Source: Betaproteobacteria bacterium (GTDB taxonomy: Bacteria > Pseudomonadota > Gammaproteobacteria > Burkholderiales > SG8-39). From it: a stretch of DNA of 49,395 nucleotides. The position numbers and the translations under genes are program-made. Numbering within the stretch: position 1 is the first letter of the stretch; every line of letters starts with the position of its first letter. Below are positions 40,918-49,395 of the stretch, in pieces. Where the stretch lies: positions 1 through 49,395 of the forward strand of contig CANKMT010000038.1 in the NCBI GenBank assembly GCA_947482825.1. Reading direction: 5' to 3'. Under the pieces are notes generated by a model. It made no database searches. It had not been told where the DNA came from and worked only from the letters and a program-made list of their open reading frames with translations.

Positions 40918-42527
40918 GCGGCTGCGGCCTCCTCGCAATTGATCCTGAAATGCGCGCCGGACCCGCCATCCATATATTCAAGAGCCGCGCCGTTCGCTTC
41001 GCAAAGCTCGCGGGCCAGGTAGAGCCCCAGGCCCGTCCCGGCGCTGTAGGTCGTGAAGAAGGGTTCGAACAACTGTCCCTGGTCGGCTTTCGACACGCCT
41101 TGGCCATCGTCGATCACATCCAATTTTACTTGATTGGCCAGCACGTTCACGGCGATGCGCACGCTGCCGGGCGCGTTCGTAGCGTGGCGGGCGGCATTGC
41201 GAAGCAGGTTCCAGAGCACCTGGTGCAGGTGACCGCGGTCGAAGCGCACCCAGGCCTCCTCGGACACCTCCAGCACGAGCCTGTCGCGCGCTACGGACTC
41301 GTTCCGGTTGAATTCCTCGATGAACCCGTTGAGCCACTGGTTCAGGTGGATTCTCTCGGATTCCACGCGGTCGCGGCGATTGAGCTGCAGCACATCCGAT
41401 ACCAGCCTCTCGAGGCGCAGCGTATTGTCACGAATGATCCGCGTAAGCCGCATCCGGTCGCCCCCGCCCTCCCTTCCAGGCCCCGGCTCTTCATCGAGCA
41501 GCTCTGCGGCATGGCTGATCGCGGACAGGGGATTGCGGATTTCGTGGGCGATGTTTGCGGTCAGCCGGCCCAGGGCGGCAAGCTTGAGTTGCTGCGCCTG
41601 CTCTCGCAACCGCGTCATGTCCTCGAAAAACGCCACTGTGAACTCCTCCTCGGTGGCGGCATCGATGAAACGAATGCGCAGGTCGCGGCCGCGCGAAGAG
41701 AGGTCGAACACCACCCGCACGGCGCCCAGCCGGAGCGCAACTTCGCGGCGCCATTCCAGCCATCTTGCAGAAGCCTCGGGGAGCAAGACGCCGAAATCGG
41801 CGCCGGTCAGGCGCTCTGCCCCGAGCATGCGGGCGCTCTGCGCGTTGGCCTGGGTGACCCGGCCCTGGCGGTCGAGTACCAGCACCCCGTCCTGCATGTC
41901 AGCCAGCACCAGCTGGTTTACGCGTTGCTGCGAACGCAACGCGCGCCCGCGCTGGCGGGCCAGGGTCTCGTTGGCGACCACTCGCTGGGCGAGCTGGCTC
42001 GTGATGCCCGCGGTGGCGAAATACCCGATCGAAAGCAATCCCGGCTGCAGGAAGTCCCTCGTGGGGGCATCGTAGACGAGCACCCAGTAGCCCTGCTCGA
42101 TCAGCACCGCGATCGCCGCAAGCGCCGCGTACAAGTAGGTGAGACGCCGCGGCGCCACCAACGCGGCCCCCGTGAGAGAGATCAGCAGCATCACGCCAAG
42201 GCCGCTTTTCATTCCCCCGCTTGCATACATGAGCACGGTGATCGCGACGATATCGGCGAACACGTGCAGGCTCAACTGCAGGTTGAAACGCTCGCGCAGC
42301 AGGAACATTTCGGCCTGGAATATGCCCGCGACAAGGAGATAGGTTCCGCACGCGTACAGGAACAGCGTCAGGTTGTGCTGTCCGAGCGGCAGTTCGTCGT
42401 GGTAGAACAGCGCAGTCCCCAGAAACACCGCCACCACGGCGATCCGGTAGACATTGAAGTAGCGCAGCGAGACCCAGAAGGAATCGGGGACCCCTTCGGC
42501 GGCTGCGGGCGGGTTCTCGCCGGCCAT
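40914..42527 (-). CDS. pilS: Sensor histidine kinase, PilS type
   Basis: A 537-residue inner-membrane kinase. Residues 20-190 have about six hydrophobic helices and no large periplasmic domain, as in PilS. A PAS-like domain (NQLVLADMQDGVLVLDRQGR) follows, then the dimerisation/phospho-acceptor helix with H328 in ANIAHEIRNPLSAI, and the HATPase with NLLRNAARH (N-box), DDGQG (G1) and GTGLGLYLAREL (G2). It phosphorylates PilR. The PP0621-like gene precedes it by 3 bp, and pilR follows with overlap. Confidence 0.92.
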   Translation of the reverse strand: MAGENPPAAAEGVPDSFWVSLRYFNVYRIAVVAVFLGTALFYHDELPLGQHNLTLFLYACGTYLLVAGIFQAEMFLLRERFNLQLSLHVFADIVAITVLMYASGGMKSGLGVMLLISLTGAALVAPRRLTYLYAALAAIAVLIEQGYWVLVYDAPTRDFLQPGLLSIGYFATAGITSQLAQRVVANETLARQRGRALRSQQRVNQLVLADMQDGVLVLDRQGRVTQANAQSARMLGAERLTGADFGVLLPEASARWLEWRREVALRLGAVRVVFDLSSRGRDLRIRFIDAATEEEFTVAFFEDMTRLREQAQQLKLAALGRLTANIAHEIRNPLSAISHAAELLDEEPGPGREGGGDRMRLTRIIRDNTLRLERLVSDVLQLNRRDRVESERIHLNQWLNGFIEEFNRNESVARDRLVLEVSEEAWVRFDRGHLHQVLWNLLRNAARHATNAPGSVRIAVNVLANQVKLDVIDDGQGVSKADQGQLFEPFFTTYSAGTGLGLYLARELCEANGAALEYMDGGSGAHFRINCEEAAAA

Positions 42528-42530
42528 GGA

Positions 42531-42788
42531 CTATCGGCGCCCCAGCTTCAGGTGCTCCTGGGTGCAAAAGTAGATCCCTTCCGCAGGCGCACCGCCATCC
42601 TGGGAGGAGATCGCTTCGTCCCGCGGCAGGAGCACGCCGCAGTGCGCGCAGGCGACCAGTTCGGGCGCCGGTTGCGCGGCCCCCTTGCCCGGAGGACCAG
42701 CCGTCCCCGTCTTGCGACCGGTCAGCGCGCGCCGCAGCAGCCAGAAGAACACCAGCACCGCAACGATCAGCAGGATCACCTTGGTCAT
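42531..42788 (-). CDS. PP0621-family small membrane protein
   Basis: An 85-residue protein with one N-terminal membrane helix (VILLIVAVLVFFWLLRRAL), a G/P/A-rich linker, and a C-terminal CAHCGVLLPRDEAI ... YFCTQEHLKL part with three cysteines and a histidine, probably a small zinc-binding fold facing the cytoplasm. This is the PP0621 family layout; the function is unknown. Its ATG overlaps the transglutaminase stop as ATGA and it ends 3 bp before pilS, so it joins both groups in one transcript. The link to PilS is conserved in related bacteria and may mean a role in signalling or assembly. Confidence 0.85.
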   Translation of the reverse strand: MTKVILLIVAVLVFFWLLRRALTGRKTGTAGPPGKGAAQPAPELVACAHCGVLLPRDEAISSQDGGAPAEGIYFCTQEHLKLGRR

Positions 42789-43714
42789 CGGGCGGCGAGG
42801 CCTTCGGAGCGCCGACGTTGCGCCGGCGCGACGGTCTGCGTCACGGTCACATGGACCTCGAGCTCCTGGTCGCCGCCGCCGAGGATGACACCGCGCATCG
42901 GCGCCACGTCGCTGAAATCGCGGCCCCAGGCAAGGGTGATGTGCTCGTGATCGACCACGAGGTCGTTGGTCGGGTCGAAATCGACCCACCCCGCCTGCGG
43001 GCAGTAGGCCGACACCCACGCATGCGAGGCGTCGGCGCCCACCATGCGGACCTGGCCCGGCGGGGGCGTCGTAAGGATGTAGCCGCTCACGTATCGCGCC
43101 GGGAGCCCCAGCACGCGCAGGCAGCCCGTCATCAGATGGGCGAAATCCTGGCACACGCCGCGCCGCAGTTCGAGCACCTCCGCAATCGGTGTCGAGACGC
43201 CGGTTGCGCTGTCGTCGAACGCGAATTCCTCGTGGATGCGATGGTTGAGCTCGTGCACCCCGTCGAGGAAAGGGCGCCCGGCCGGAAAGGAACGCGCGAC
43301 ATAACGGGCCAGGGCCGGGCTGAACTCGATCTGCGGCGACTCGAACAGGTACTCCGCGGCCTCCAGATGGCGCGCTTCGGCCGTAGTATGCAGGCGCTCG
43401 CGCACGCTCTCCCACGGCGGGGAGCCCGCGGGCACGAAGCCGCCGGTACGCGGGGACACAATCACTTCCGATTCCGCACTCACGGTCAGCGCGTCGTGGG
43501 GCGAATCGAGCACCGCGTGGCGCACCGGATTGCCGAAATAGTCCAGGTGCTCGGTGATTTCACTCGGCTGGGGAGCGATTTCAACCGCGTGCGCGACCAG
43601 CTTTTGCCAGGCGGTCTCGCGCGGCGTGAGATGAAGCAGCTGCTGCGCCACGGCAACCCGGCTTTCATACACGTATCGTGTCCTGTGGACGACGTGATAG
43701 CGGGCGTCGGTCAT
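42785..43714 (-). CDS. Transglutaminase-like protein (bacterial N-terminal domain type)
   Basis: A 309-residue protein. It has the bacterial transglutaminase N-terminal beta domain (YHVVHRTRYVYESRVAVAQQ, HLDYFGNPVRHAVL) and a papain-like transglutaminase core with the triad C188 in RRGVCQDFAH, His in ASHAWVSAY and Asp in VDFDPTND. Such proteins may act as peptidases or crosslinkers. No signal peptide is seen. It lies 42 bp after the ATP-grasp/alpha-E gene in the same direction; this pair is very widely conserved. The start ATG 43714 gives the usual short N-terminus. Confidence 0.92.
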   Translation of the reverse strand: MTDARYHVVHRTRYVYESRVAVAQQLLHLTPRETAWQKLVAHAVEIAPQPSEITEHLDYFGNPVRHAVLDSPHDALTVSAESEVIVSPRTGGFVPAGSPPWESVRERLHTTAEARHLEAAEYLFESPQIEFSPALARYVARSFPAGRPFLDGVHELNHRIHEEFAFDDSATGVSTPIAEVLELRRGVCQDFAHLMTGCLRVLGLPARYVSGYILTTPPPGQVRMVGADASHAWVSAYCPQAGWVDFDPTNDLVVDHEHITLAWGRDFSDVAPMRGVILGGGDQELEVHVTVTQTVAPAQRRRSEGLAAR

Positions 43715-43756
43715 GCGCGCTCGACACCGACGGCATCGGACCCTCGCGCGGCGCGG

Positions 43757-46237
43757 TCAGGTCGCATAAGTCTGCCGCAATACCGAATGGCTGAAGAATC
43801 GCAGCCCGAGCCGCTCGGAGAGCATGTGGCTCGCTTCCTGGAGGTCCGCCAGGAGCCGGGCCAAGCGCTCGCTCCCCGGATCGAGATCGCGCCCGGGATC
43901 GAGCGTATTCAGGGACTCGATGGACGGCGCCAAGGACCCCGCGCCGCAATCGCCGAGCGATTGCCCAAGGCGCACGAGGTAGTCGTGCAGGCCCTTGAGC
44001 TGGAAGGCGATGGAACGCGGGTTGCTGTCGTCGCGCACCAGCAGGTCGATCACCGGCATCCACTCGGGGCGGGCCATGTAGCGAGAACGATACGTAATCG
44101 TGCTGTCGGCCAGGGCGAGCAGCCAGTCGAGGTCCGGCGCCCCGGACCCGCAAGGAGGCATGGCGAGCGCCTGCTCGAGTGCGGTGCACTGGAACTGCAA
44201 CCGCTCGATCCGGCGGCCGACTGAAAGGAATCGCCATCCCTGGTCGCGAGTCATCCCGTCGAGGGCGAATCCTGAAAGCGTCATCAGGGCGACCACGGTG
44301 CGGTCGATTTCCGAAAGCGCATCGGACAAGGCAAGCGTCTGGCCCTTGCGTTCGGCGAAATCCTGGACGAGCTTGTTCACGGTGCGCCAGTTGTCCAGCG
44401 ACAGGCGTTCGCGCAACTGCGAGGCCACGCGGAACAGCTGGCGCAGGTTGCCGGCCAGGCCGTGGCGGTCCTCGTCGACGATCGCGGCCCGCAGCGCGCG
44501 CACCAGGGCAACGTCATCGAGGTCGTCCTCGTCCTCGAGGATCTCGGCACGGCGCAGGAGCGCCGTGATGCTCGACCATCCGGCGTCGGCGGCGCTCGGC
44601 ACGGCGTCGATCATGCGCTCGAGCGCGAGCCGCAGCAGGCGCGCGGTATTGTCGCAGCGCTCCGAATAGCGCCCGAACCAATACAGGTTTTCCACCATGC
44701 GGCTGGTCAGGTTGGCGCCGCCGCGCACCAGGTCCTGAGGGCCGGTGGCACGGCGCAGCAAGCTGAACGTATTGACCGGGCCGGGCGCCAGCACCCAGGT
44801 GTCCTTGGATGCGCCGCCGCGCTGCATCGAGATCACCCGCGCGTTCGAACCGGTCGCGACCCGGGTCAGGCCGCCAGGCATGACGACATAACCGTTGGGT
44901 GTGGCGCAGGCGAACACGCGCATGCCGATCGCGCGCGCCAGCAGCCGACGCGGATGCTGGCGATCCCAAACCGGCGCCTGCGACAGTTGCACCATCTCCT
45001 GCGCGACGTAGTCCTGGGGCTTGGCGCGCATCTGCGCGATGAATTCCTCGCGCCGCGCGCCCGACAGGTCATCGCCGAACACCGCTTCCCTGCGCAATTG
45101 GGGAAAAGCCGGCTTGATGACGAGCGAATCGAGCCGTCCGATCGCCTCCTCGAGGGCTGCGGACTCGCCGCACCACCAGGTGCCGACCGAGGGCATCTGG
45201 AGGTCCTCCCCGAGCAGGCTTCGCGACAGCGCAGGCAGGAATCCGAGCAGCGCGCCCGATTCCAGCAGGTTCGAACCCAGCGCATTGGCAAGCAGCACAT
45301 TGCCGCGGCGCGCGGCTTCGGCGAGGCCCGCCACGCCGAGTGTCGAATCCCCTCTCAGTTCGAGCGGGTCGCATGAATCGTCATCGAGCCTGCGCACGAT
45401 CGCATGCACCCGCTGCAGGCCCGACAGGGTCTTCAGCCACACGCATCCGCTACGCACCGTGAGATCGTGCCCTTCGACGAGCGGGAACCCGAGATAGCGC
45501 GCAAGGTAAGCGTGCTCGAAGTACGTTTCGTTGTACGGCCCGGGCGTGAGCAGCACGACCAGGGGCGCTTCGTCATCGTGGGGCGCCCAATGCGCAATGC
45601 TGTCACGCAACGCCGCAAAGAAACCGGCGAGGTGCTGAACCTTCAGGTCGCGGAACAGGTCCGGGAAGACACGCGAGATGATGAGGCGGTTCTCCAGCGC
45701 GTAGCCGGCGCCGGACGGCGCCTGCGTGCGATCGGCGACCACCCACCAGCGACCGTCGGGCGAGCGCGCGAGGTCGGCCGCGTAGAGGTGGAGCATCGTG
45801 TTGCCTTGCGCGGACACGCCATGCGCAGGCCGCAGGAAACCCGCATGCCCGTGCACCAGCGCCGGCGGCAGCAACCCCTGCTGGAGCAGATATTGGCTGC
45901 CGTAGACGTCCAGCAGGATCCGGTTGAGCAGCGCCGCGCGCTGGATCACTGCGCGCTCGATCGTGCGCCATTCCTCGTGCGGCAGGATCAACGGCAGGAC
46001 ATCGAGGTCCCAGGGACGGTCGGCGCCCTGTGAATCGGCGTAGACGTTGTAGGTAATCCCGTTTTCGCTCACCTGCCGTTGCACCGCCTGCAGGCGCTCG
46101 CGCATGAGTTCGGCCGGCGCAGTGGAGAGCTGCTCGAACATCGTGTGCCAATGCTCGCGAGGCACGCGTCCGGCGTCGAGCATCTCGTCGTATCGCGCGG
46201 AGGCTGGCGGATAGGCGGAAAGGAGCTGCCTTGGCAT
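43757..46237 (-). CDS. Circularly permuted ATP-grasp / alpha-E domain fusion protein
   Basis: An 826-residue fusion. Residues 1-480 are the circularly permuted ATP-grasp type 2 domain (YDEMLDAGRVPREHW near the start; GITYNVYADSQGADRPWDLD; YNETYFEHAYLARYLGFPLVEG; MPSVGTWWCGE; SLVIKPAF). Residues 510-826 are the all-helical alpha-E domain (SRMVENLYWFGRYSERCDNTARLLR; RRIERLQFQCTALEQAL). In many genomes these are separate adjacent genes; here they are joined, as is usual in beta- and gammaproteobacteria. Genomic studies predict peptide-bond or amide ligation on a peptide or protein, but no reaction is proven. It sits between two transglutaminase genes. Confidence 0.9.
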   Translation of the reverse strand: MPRQLLSAYPPASARYDEMLDAGRVPREHWHTMFEQLSTAPAELMRERLQAVQRQVSENGITYNVYADSQGADRPWDLDVLPLILPHEEWRTIERAVIQRAALLNRILLDVYGSQYLLQQGLLPPALVHGHAGFLRPAHGVSAQGNTMLHLYAADLARSPDGRWWVVADRTQAPSGAGYALENRLIISRVFPDLFRDLKVQHLAGFFAALRDSIAHWAPHDDEAPLVVLLTPGPYNETYFEHAYLARYLGFPLVEGHDLTVRSGCVWLKTLSGLQRVHAIVRRLDDDSCDPLELRGDSTLGVAGLAEAARRGNVLLANALGSNLLESGALLGFLPALSRSLLGEDLQMPSVGTWWCGESAALEEAIGRLDSLVIKPAFPQLRREAVFGDDLSGARREEFIAQMRAKPQDYVAQEMVQLSQAPVWDRQHPRRLLARAIGMRVFACATPNGYVVMPGGLTRVATGSNARVISMQRGGASKDTWVLAPGPVNTFSLLRRATGPQDLVRGGANLTSRMVENLYWFGRYSERCDNTARLLRLALERMIDAVPSAADAGWSSITALLRRAEILEDEDDLDDVALVRALRAAIVDEDRHGLAGNLRQLFRVASQLRERLSLDNWRTVNKLVQDFAERKGQTLALSDALSEIDRTVVALMTLSGFALDGMTRDQGWRFLSVGRRIERLQFQCTALEQALAMPPCGSGAPDLDWLLALADSTITYRSRYMARPEWMPVIDLLVRDDSNPRSIAFQLKGLHDYLVRLGQSLGDCGAGSLAPSIESLNTLDPGRDLDPGSERLARLLADLQEASHMLSERLGLRFFSHSVLRQTYAT

Positions 46238-46335
46238 TTAGCCGCTGTGATGTGAAGCTGGGGTGTATTGACAGTGGCGCAGGTTAGCACCCGTCCCCCC
46301 TCGGCGCAAAAAAGGAAGCACCGCTGATGCAACCC

Positions 46336-49300
46336 CTATCTGCGCAAGTCGAGCGTGAAAGGGAAGTTCGGGTTGCGCGGCTCATCCTTCACGCCGACCG
46401 GGCCGGGCGTATGGCCCATGCGGAAGAACCGGGCAAGCCGGCGGCCCTCGGCTTCATAGGCATTGACCGGGAAGGTTTCGAAGTTGCGCCCGCCCGGGTG
46501 CGCCACATGGTACTGGCACCCGCCCATGCTGCGGCCCATCCACGTGTCGACGAGGTCGAATACGAGAGGCGCGTGAACCCCGATGGTCGGATGCAGAGCT
46601 GAAGGGGGCGCCCACGCCCTGTAGCGAACCCCGCCTATCGATTCACCGGCCTCCCCGGTGGGCGCAAGAGGCACCGGGCGGCCGTTGCAGGTGAGCACAT
46701 GCCGGTCGCCGACCAGCCCGGTTGAATGCACCTGCAATCGTTCGACCGAAGAGTCCACGTAGCGCACCGTACCGGCCTGCGCGCCTTCCTCTCCCATCAC
46801 GTGCCAGGGCTCGAGGGCAAAGCGCAGTTCGATCTTCGCGCCGAGCGCCGAGAACTCGCCGTAGCGCGGGAATCGGAATTCGAGGTGCGGTGCGAACCAC
46901 TCGCTCCTGAGCGGGAACCCGGCCTCCTTGGTCTCGGCGATCACGTCGCGGAAGTCCTGCCAGATGAAATACGGCAACATGAAGCGGTCGTGCAGTTCGG
47001 TGCCCCAGCGCTTGAGCCGCGCGGGCCGATAGGGCCGCCGCCAGAAGCGGGCAATTAGCGCGCGCAGGAGCAATTGCTGGGTGAGCGACATGCGCGCATG
47101 CGGCGGCATCTCGAATGCGCGCATCTCGAGCAACCCCAGCCTTCCGGTGGCCGTATCCGGCGAGTAGAGCTTGTCGATGCAGAATTCCGACCGGTGCGTA
47201 TTGCCCGAGGAATCGATCAGCAGGTTCCTCAGGATGCGGTCGACGAGCCAGGGCAGCGAGGCGCCTTCGCCTTTGAGCCGGTGGATCTCGCGGAACGCGA
47301 TCTCGATCTCGTAGACCGAATCGTTCCTTGCCTCGTCGATGCGCGGCGCCTGGCTCGTCGGGCCGACGAACATCCCGGAAAAAAGGTACGACAGCGACGG
47401 GTGGTTATGCCAGTAGGCAATCAGGCTCGCGAGCAGGTCCGGCCGCCTGAGGAAGGGTGAGTCGGCGGTCGTCGCGCCGCCCAGCACGAAGTGGTTCCCG
47501 CCGCCGGTACCGGAGTGGCGGCCGTCGAGCATGAACTTGTCGGTGGTCAGGCGCGTGAGGTGCGCGGCTTCATAAAGGAAAGTCGTGTTGTCGACGAGTT
47601 CGCGCCAGGTGCGCGTCGGTTGCACGTTCACTTCGAGCACGCCCGGATCCGGCGTGATGCGCAGTGTTTCCAGCCGCGGATCGCGCGGCGGTTCGCAGCC
47701 TTCGAGGACCACGGGAATCTTCAGCTCCGCCGCGCTCGCCTCGACCGCGGCGACGAGTTCGAGGTAGTCCTCCAGCGCGCTGACCGGGGGCATGAAGATG
47801 TAGAGCACGCCGTTGCGCGGCTCGGCGCAGATCGCGGTGCGTGTGATCCAGCCGGCCGATTGCATGCGGACCGGCGGCGTATCGGGCGCCGGCTTGGCCT
47901 TTGCGCGCGGACCGGGTCCAGCCTTTTGCGATTGGCTTTGCCCGCCTTGCGTTTGGGAGGGCACGCGAGCCTGCATCCTCGTCCTCGCGGCCGCAGCTTC
48001 CGGCGTATGGAAGAGTTGCGCGATGTTCCGCCACTCGGGCAACGGCGCGTAGCGCTGGGTCGGGTCGATCTGGTGGATCCACGGGTAGTCTGTGTTCGAG
48101 ACCCAGGGCAGGGAATCGAGCGGAAGGCGCAAGCCCAGCGCTGAATCCCCGGGAACGAGATAGCAGCGTTCCGCGCGCAGGAACCACGGCCCGCTCTGCC
48201 AGCGAACCTCGTCGGTCCCGCTCCTTTGGATTGGCAGCACGTGGCCGACCACCTTGTCCAGGCCTTGCGTGAAAATCTTGCCCAGGCGCGCGCGTTCGAG
48301 AGCGTTGTCCAACTTCGAGCCGAACGGGTCGACGTTTGAAGGGAGCTTTCTCTCGCGCCACAGGTAATACCAAACGTCCTCGAAGGCTGGGAAGGCGTAC
48401 CGCGTGTCGAGCGACAGGCGCCCGGCGAGGGCGGCAAGGAATTGCCGAGCCGTGTCTGCATTCGCGCCGTAATCGACGGACTCGTCGGCCAACAGCGCGG
48501 CGTCCTGCCAGATGGGCTCGCGGTCCTTGCGCCAGAAAAGCGACAACGACCAGCGCGGAAGCTGCTCGCCCGGATACCACTTTCCCTGCCCGAAATGCAG
48601 CAAGCCCTTGGGTGCATAGCGCGCCTTGAGCCTCGCGAGGAGGCTCGCGCCCAGTCTGCGCTTCACCGGCTTGCCCGGCGGGGAATCGGAGTCGGTGTTC
48701 CATTCGGCGCCGTCCCGGTCGTCGGCCGAGACAAAGGTCGGCTCGCCGCCCATGGTGAGGCGCACGTCTTCCGAAGCAAGGTCGGCGTCGATCCGCACGC
48801 CGAGCGCCTCGATCTCCTTCCATTGGTCCTCGGTGTACGGTTTGGTCACGCGCGGCGCCTCCCAAACGCGCTCGACCTTCATCGCGTGCTCGAACTCGGT
48901 CTCGCATTCGTCCGTGAACCCGGTGATCGGCGCCGCGCTGCCCGGCTCCGGCGAACAGGCGAGCGGGATGTGGCCTTCGCCGGCGAACAAGCCGGAGGTC
49001 GGATCGAGGCCGATCCAACCGGCCCCCGGCAGGTAGACCTCGCACCAGGCATGCAGGTCGGTGAAGTCGACTTCGGTACCCGAAGGCCCGTCGAGCGACT
49101 TGACGTCCGGCTTGAGCTGAATGAGGTAACCCGAGACGAACCGGGCCGCCAGCCCGAGATGCCGGAGCAACTGCACCAGCAACCATCCGGTGTCGCGGCA
49201 CGAGCCGCTCGCGTTTTCGAGCGTGAGCTCCGGCGTCTGCACGCCGGGTTCCATGCGGATGAGGTAGCGGATGTCCGTTTGCAGGCGCTGGATCAGCGCG

Positions 49301-49395
49301 ACGAGAAAGTCCACCGAGGGCGTGGGTTTCCTCGCAATGCCCGCGAGGTACTTCGCGAACAGCGGCGTCTGCGGGAGCTTCACCATGTAGGGCGC
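46336..49395 (-). CDS. Large transglutaminase/DUF2126 protein (5' end outside the window)
   Basis: The frame is open to the right edge and ends near 46336, giving at least 1019 residues; family members are about 1100, so roughly the first 150 residues, the transglutaminase N-terminal beta domain, are missing. Visible: transglutaminase core with Cys in GSCRDTGWLLVQLLRHLGL, His in TDLHAWCEVYLPGAGW, Asp in GLDPTSGLFAGEGHI; then a long DUF2126 region (LTMGGEPTFVSADDRDG; HFGQGKWYPGEQLPRW; SGTGGGNHFVLGG) rich in glutamine-synthetase-like COOH-NH2 ligase patterns. The GGEPTFVS segment is characteristic. The gene lies 98 bp upstream of the ATP-grasp/alpha-E gene with the same orientation, so they form one cluster. 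Confidence 0.93.
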   Translation of the reverse strand, partial: APYMVKLPQTPLFAKYLAGIARKPTPSVDFLVALIQRLQTDIRYLIRMEPGVQTPELTLENASGSCRDTGWLLVQLLRHLGLAARFVSGYLIQLKPDVKSLDGPSGTEVDFTDLHAWCEVYLPGAGWIGLDPTSGLFAGEGHIPLACSPEPGSAAPITGFTDECETEFEHAMKVERVWEAPRVTKPYTEDQWKEIEALGVRIDADLASEDVRLTMGGEPTFVSADDRDGAEWNTDSDSPPGKPVKRRLGASLLARLKARYAPKGLLHFGQGKWYPGEQLPRWSLSLFWRKDREPIWQDAALLADESVDYGANADTARQFLAALAGRLSLDTRYAFPAFEDVWYYLWRERKLPSNVDPFGSKLDNALERARLGKIFTQGLDKVVGHVLPIQRSGTDEVRWQSGPWFLRAERCYLVPGDSALGLRLPLDSLPWVSNTDYPWIHQIDPTQRYAPLPEWRNIAQLFHTPEAAAARTRMQARVPSQTQGGQSQSQKAGPGPRAKAKPAPDTPPVRMQSAGWITRTAICAEPRNGVLYIFMPPVSALEDYLELVAAVEASAAELKIPVVLEGCEPPRDPRLETLRITPDPGVLEVNVQPTRTWRELVDNTTFLYEAAHLTRLTTDKFMLDGRHSGTGGGNHFVLGGATTADSPFLRRPDLLASLIAYWHNHPSLSYLFSGMFVGPTSQAPRIDEARNDSVYEIEIAFREIHRLKGEGASLPWLVDRILRNLLIDSSGNTHRSEFCIDKLYSPDTATGRLGLLEMRAFEMPPHARMSLTQQLLLRALIARFWRRPYRPARLKRWGTELHDRFMLPYFIWQDFRDVIAETKEAGFPLRSEWFAPHLEFRFPRYGEFSALGAKIELRFALEPWHVMGEEGAQAGTVRYVDSSVERLQVHSTGLVGDRHVLTCNGRPVPLAPTGEAGESIGGVRYRAWAPPSALHPTIGVHAPLVFDLVDTWMGRSMGGCQYHVAHPGGRNFETFPVNAYEAEGRRLARFFRMGHTPGPVGVKDEPRNPNFPFTLDLRR

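Noticed and set aside
39538..42527. NtrB/NtrC as names for the two-component pair
   Set aside because: The kinase has a six-helix membrane part, unlike soluble NtrB, and no glnA is near; PilS/PilR fits layout and neighbours.
40950..42950. A 666-codon plus-strand frame opposite pilS
   Set aside because: The pilS frame has all kinase boxes; the opposite frame is a shadow.

Overview
The window is about 49.4 kb of high-GC, densely packed bacterial chromosome. The gene set points to a betaproteobacterium, probably an uncultured member of Burkholderiales or a neighbouring order. Pointers are the fused cysNC, the order trxA-rho-type B L31, the run orn / M48 peptidase / phhB / rsgA, PhaM beside malic enzyme, and the order transglutaminase / PP0621-type protein / pilS / pilR / ampD / nrdA / nrdB. 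A histone-H1-like protein with the tail motif WPFPTG agrees. Placement is inferred from gene content and order; no search was run.

Left part (1-10.9 kb). A gene tail at the edge is followed by cysD-cysNC (sulfate activation, minus strand), a divergent MFS permease with two extra N-terminal membrane helices, and a ferritin-like di-iron protein. Between 5.7 and 9.9 kb lies a decay zone: a Bug-type binding protein with a large internal deletion, an inverted/direct repeat element, an Ada-type methyltransferase domain whose reading frame begins inside that repeat, a lipoprotein esterase split by a frameshift, and an ECF-like sigma factor stopped by one nonsense codon although its small zinc anti-sigma partner is intact. 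Small intact genes (CMD-family, DUF427) lie among them.

Middle (10.1-33.4 kb) is core metabolism and information processing: HAD hydrolase, fdxA, trxA, rho, L31 type B (good promoter and terminator), a GT39-type membrane glycosyltransferase overlapping pgi, DUF6494, a D-lactate/glycolate-type FAD oxidase, a RidA-like protein with a basic tail, a PIN-domain toxin-antitoxin pair, orn, M48 protease, phhB, rsgA, a DUF2007-type protein, and a seven-gene minus-strand block from maeB through patatin, PhaM, FIST protein, quinone oxidoreductase and Nudix to a CobD/AmpE-like membrane protein. An aminotransferase diverges from maeB. A soluble lytic transglycosylase follows.

Right part (33.4-49.4 kb). 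A 508-bp gene-poor stretch holds a good promoter for the transglycosylase and, on the plus strand, a candidate structured RNA. Then come a lysine-rich histone-like protein, DUF2442, nrdB and nrdA (with a predicted NrdR box pair over the promoter), ampD, the pilR/pilS two-component pair, a PP0621-like protein, and a three-gene set of transglutaminase, circularly permuted ATP-grasp/alpha-E fusion, and a large transglutaminase/DUF2126 protein cut by the window edge. This last set is a known but functionally unsolved peptide-modification type cluster and is the best candidate here for an incompletely described system.

No tRNA, rRNA, CRISPR array, integrase, transposase or prophage gene was recognised. 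Long open frames antisense to genes are common here and are explained by GC-rich codon usage.
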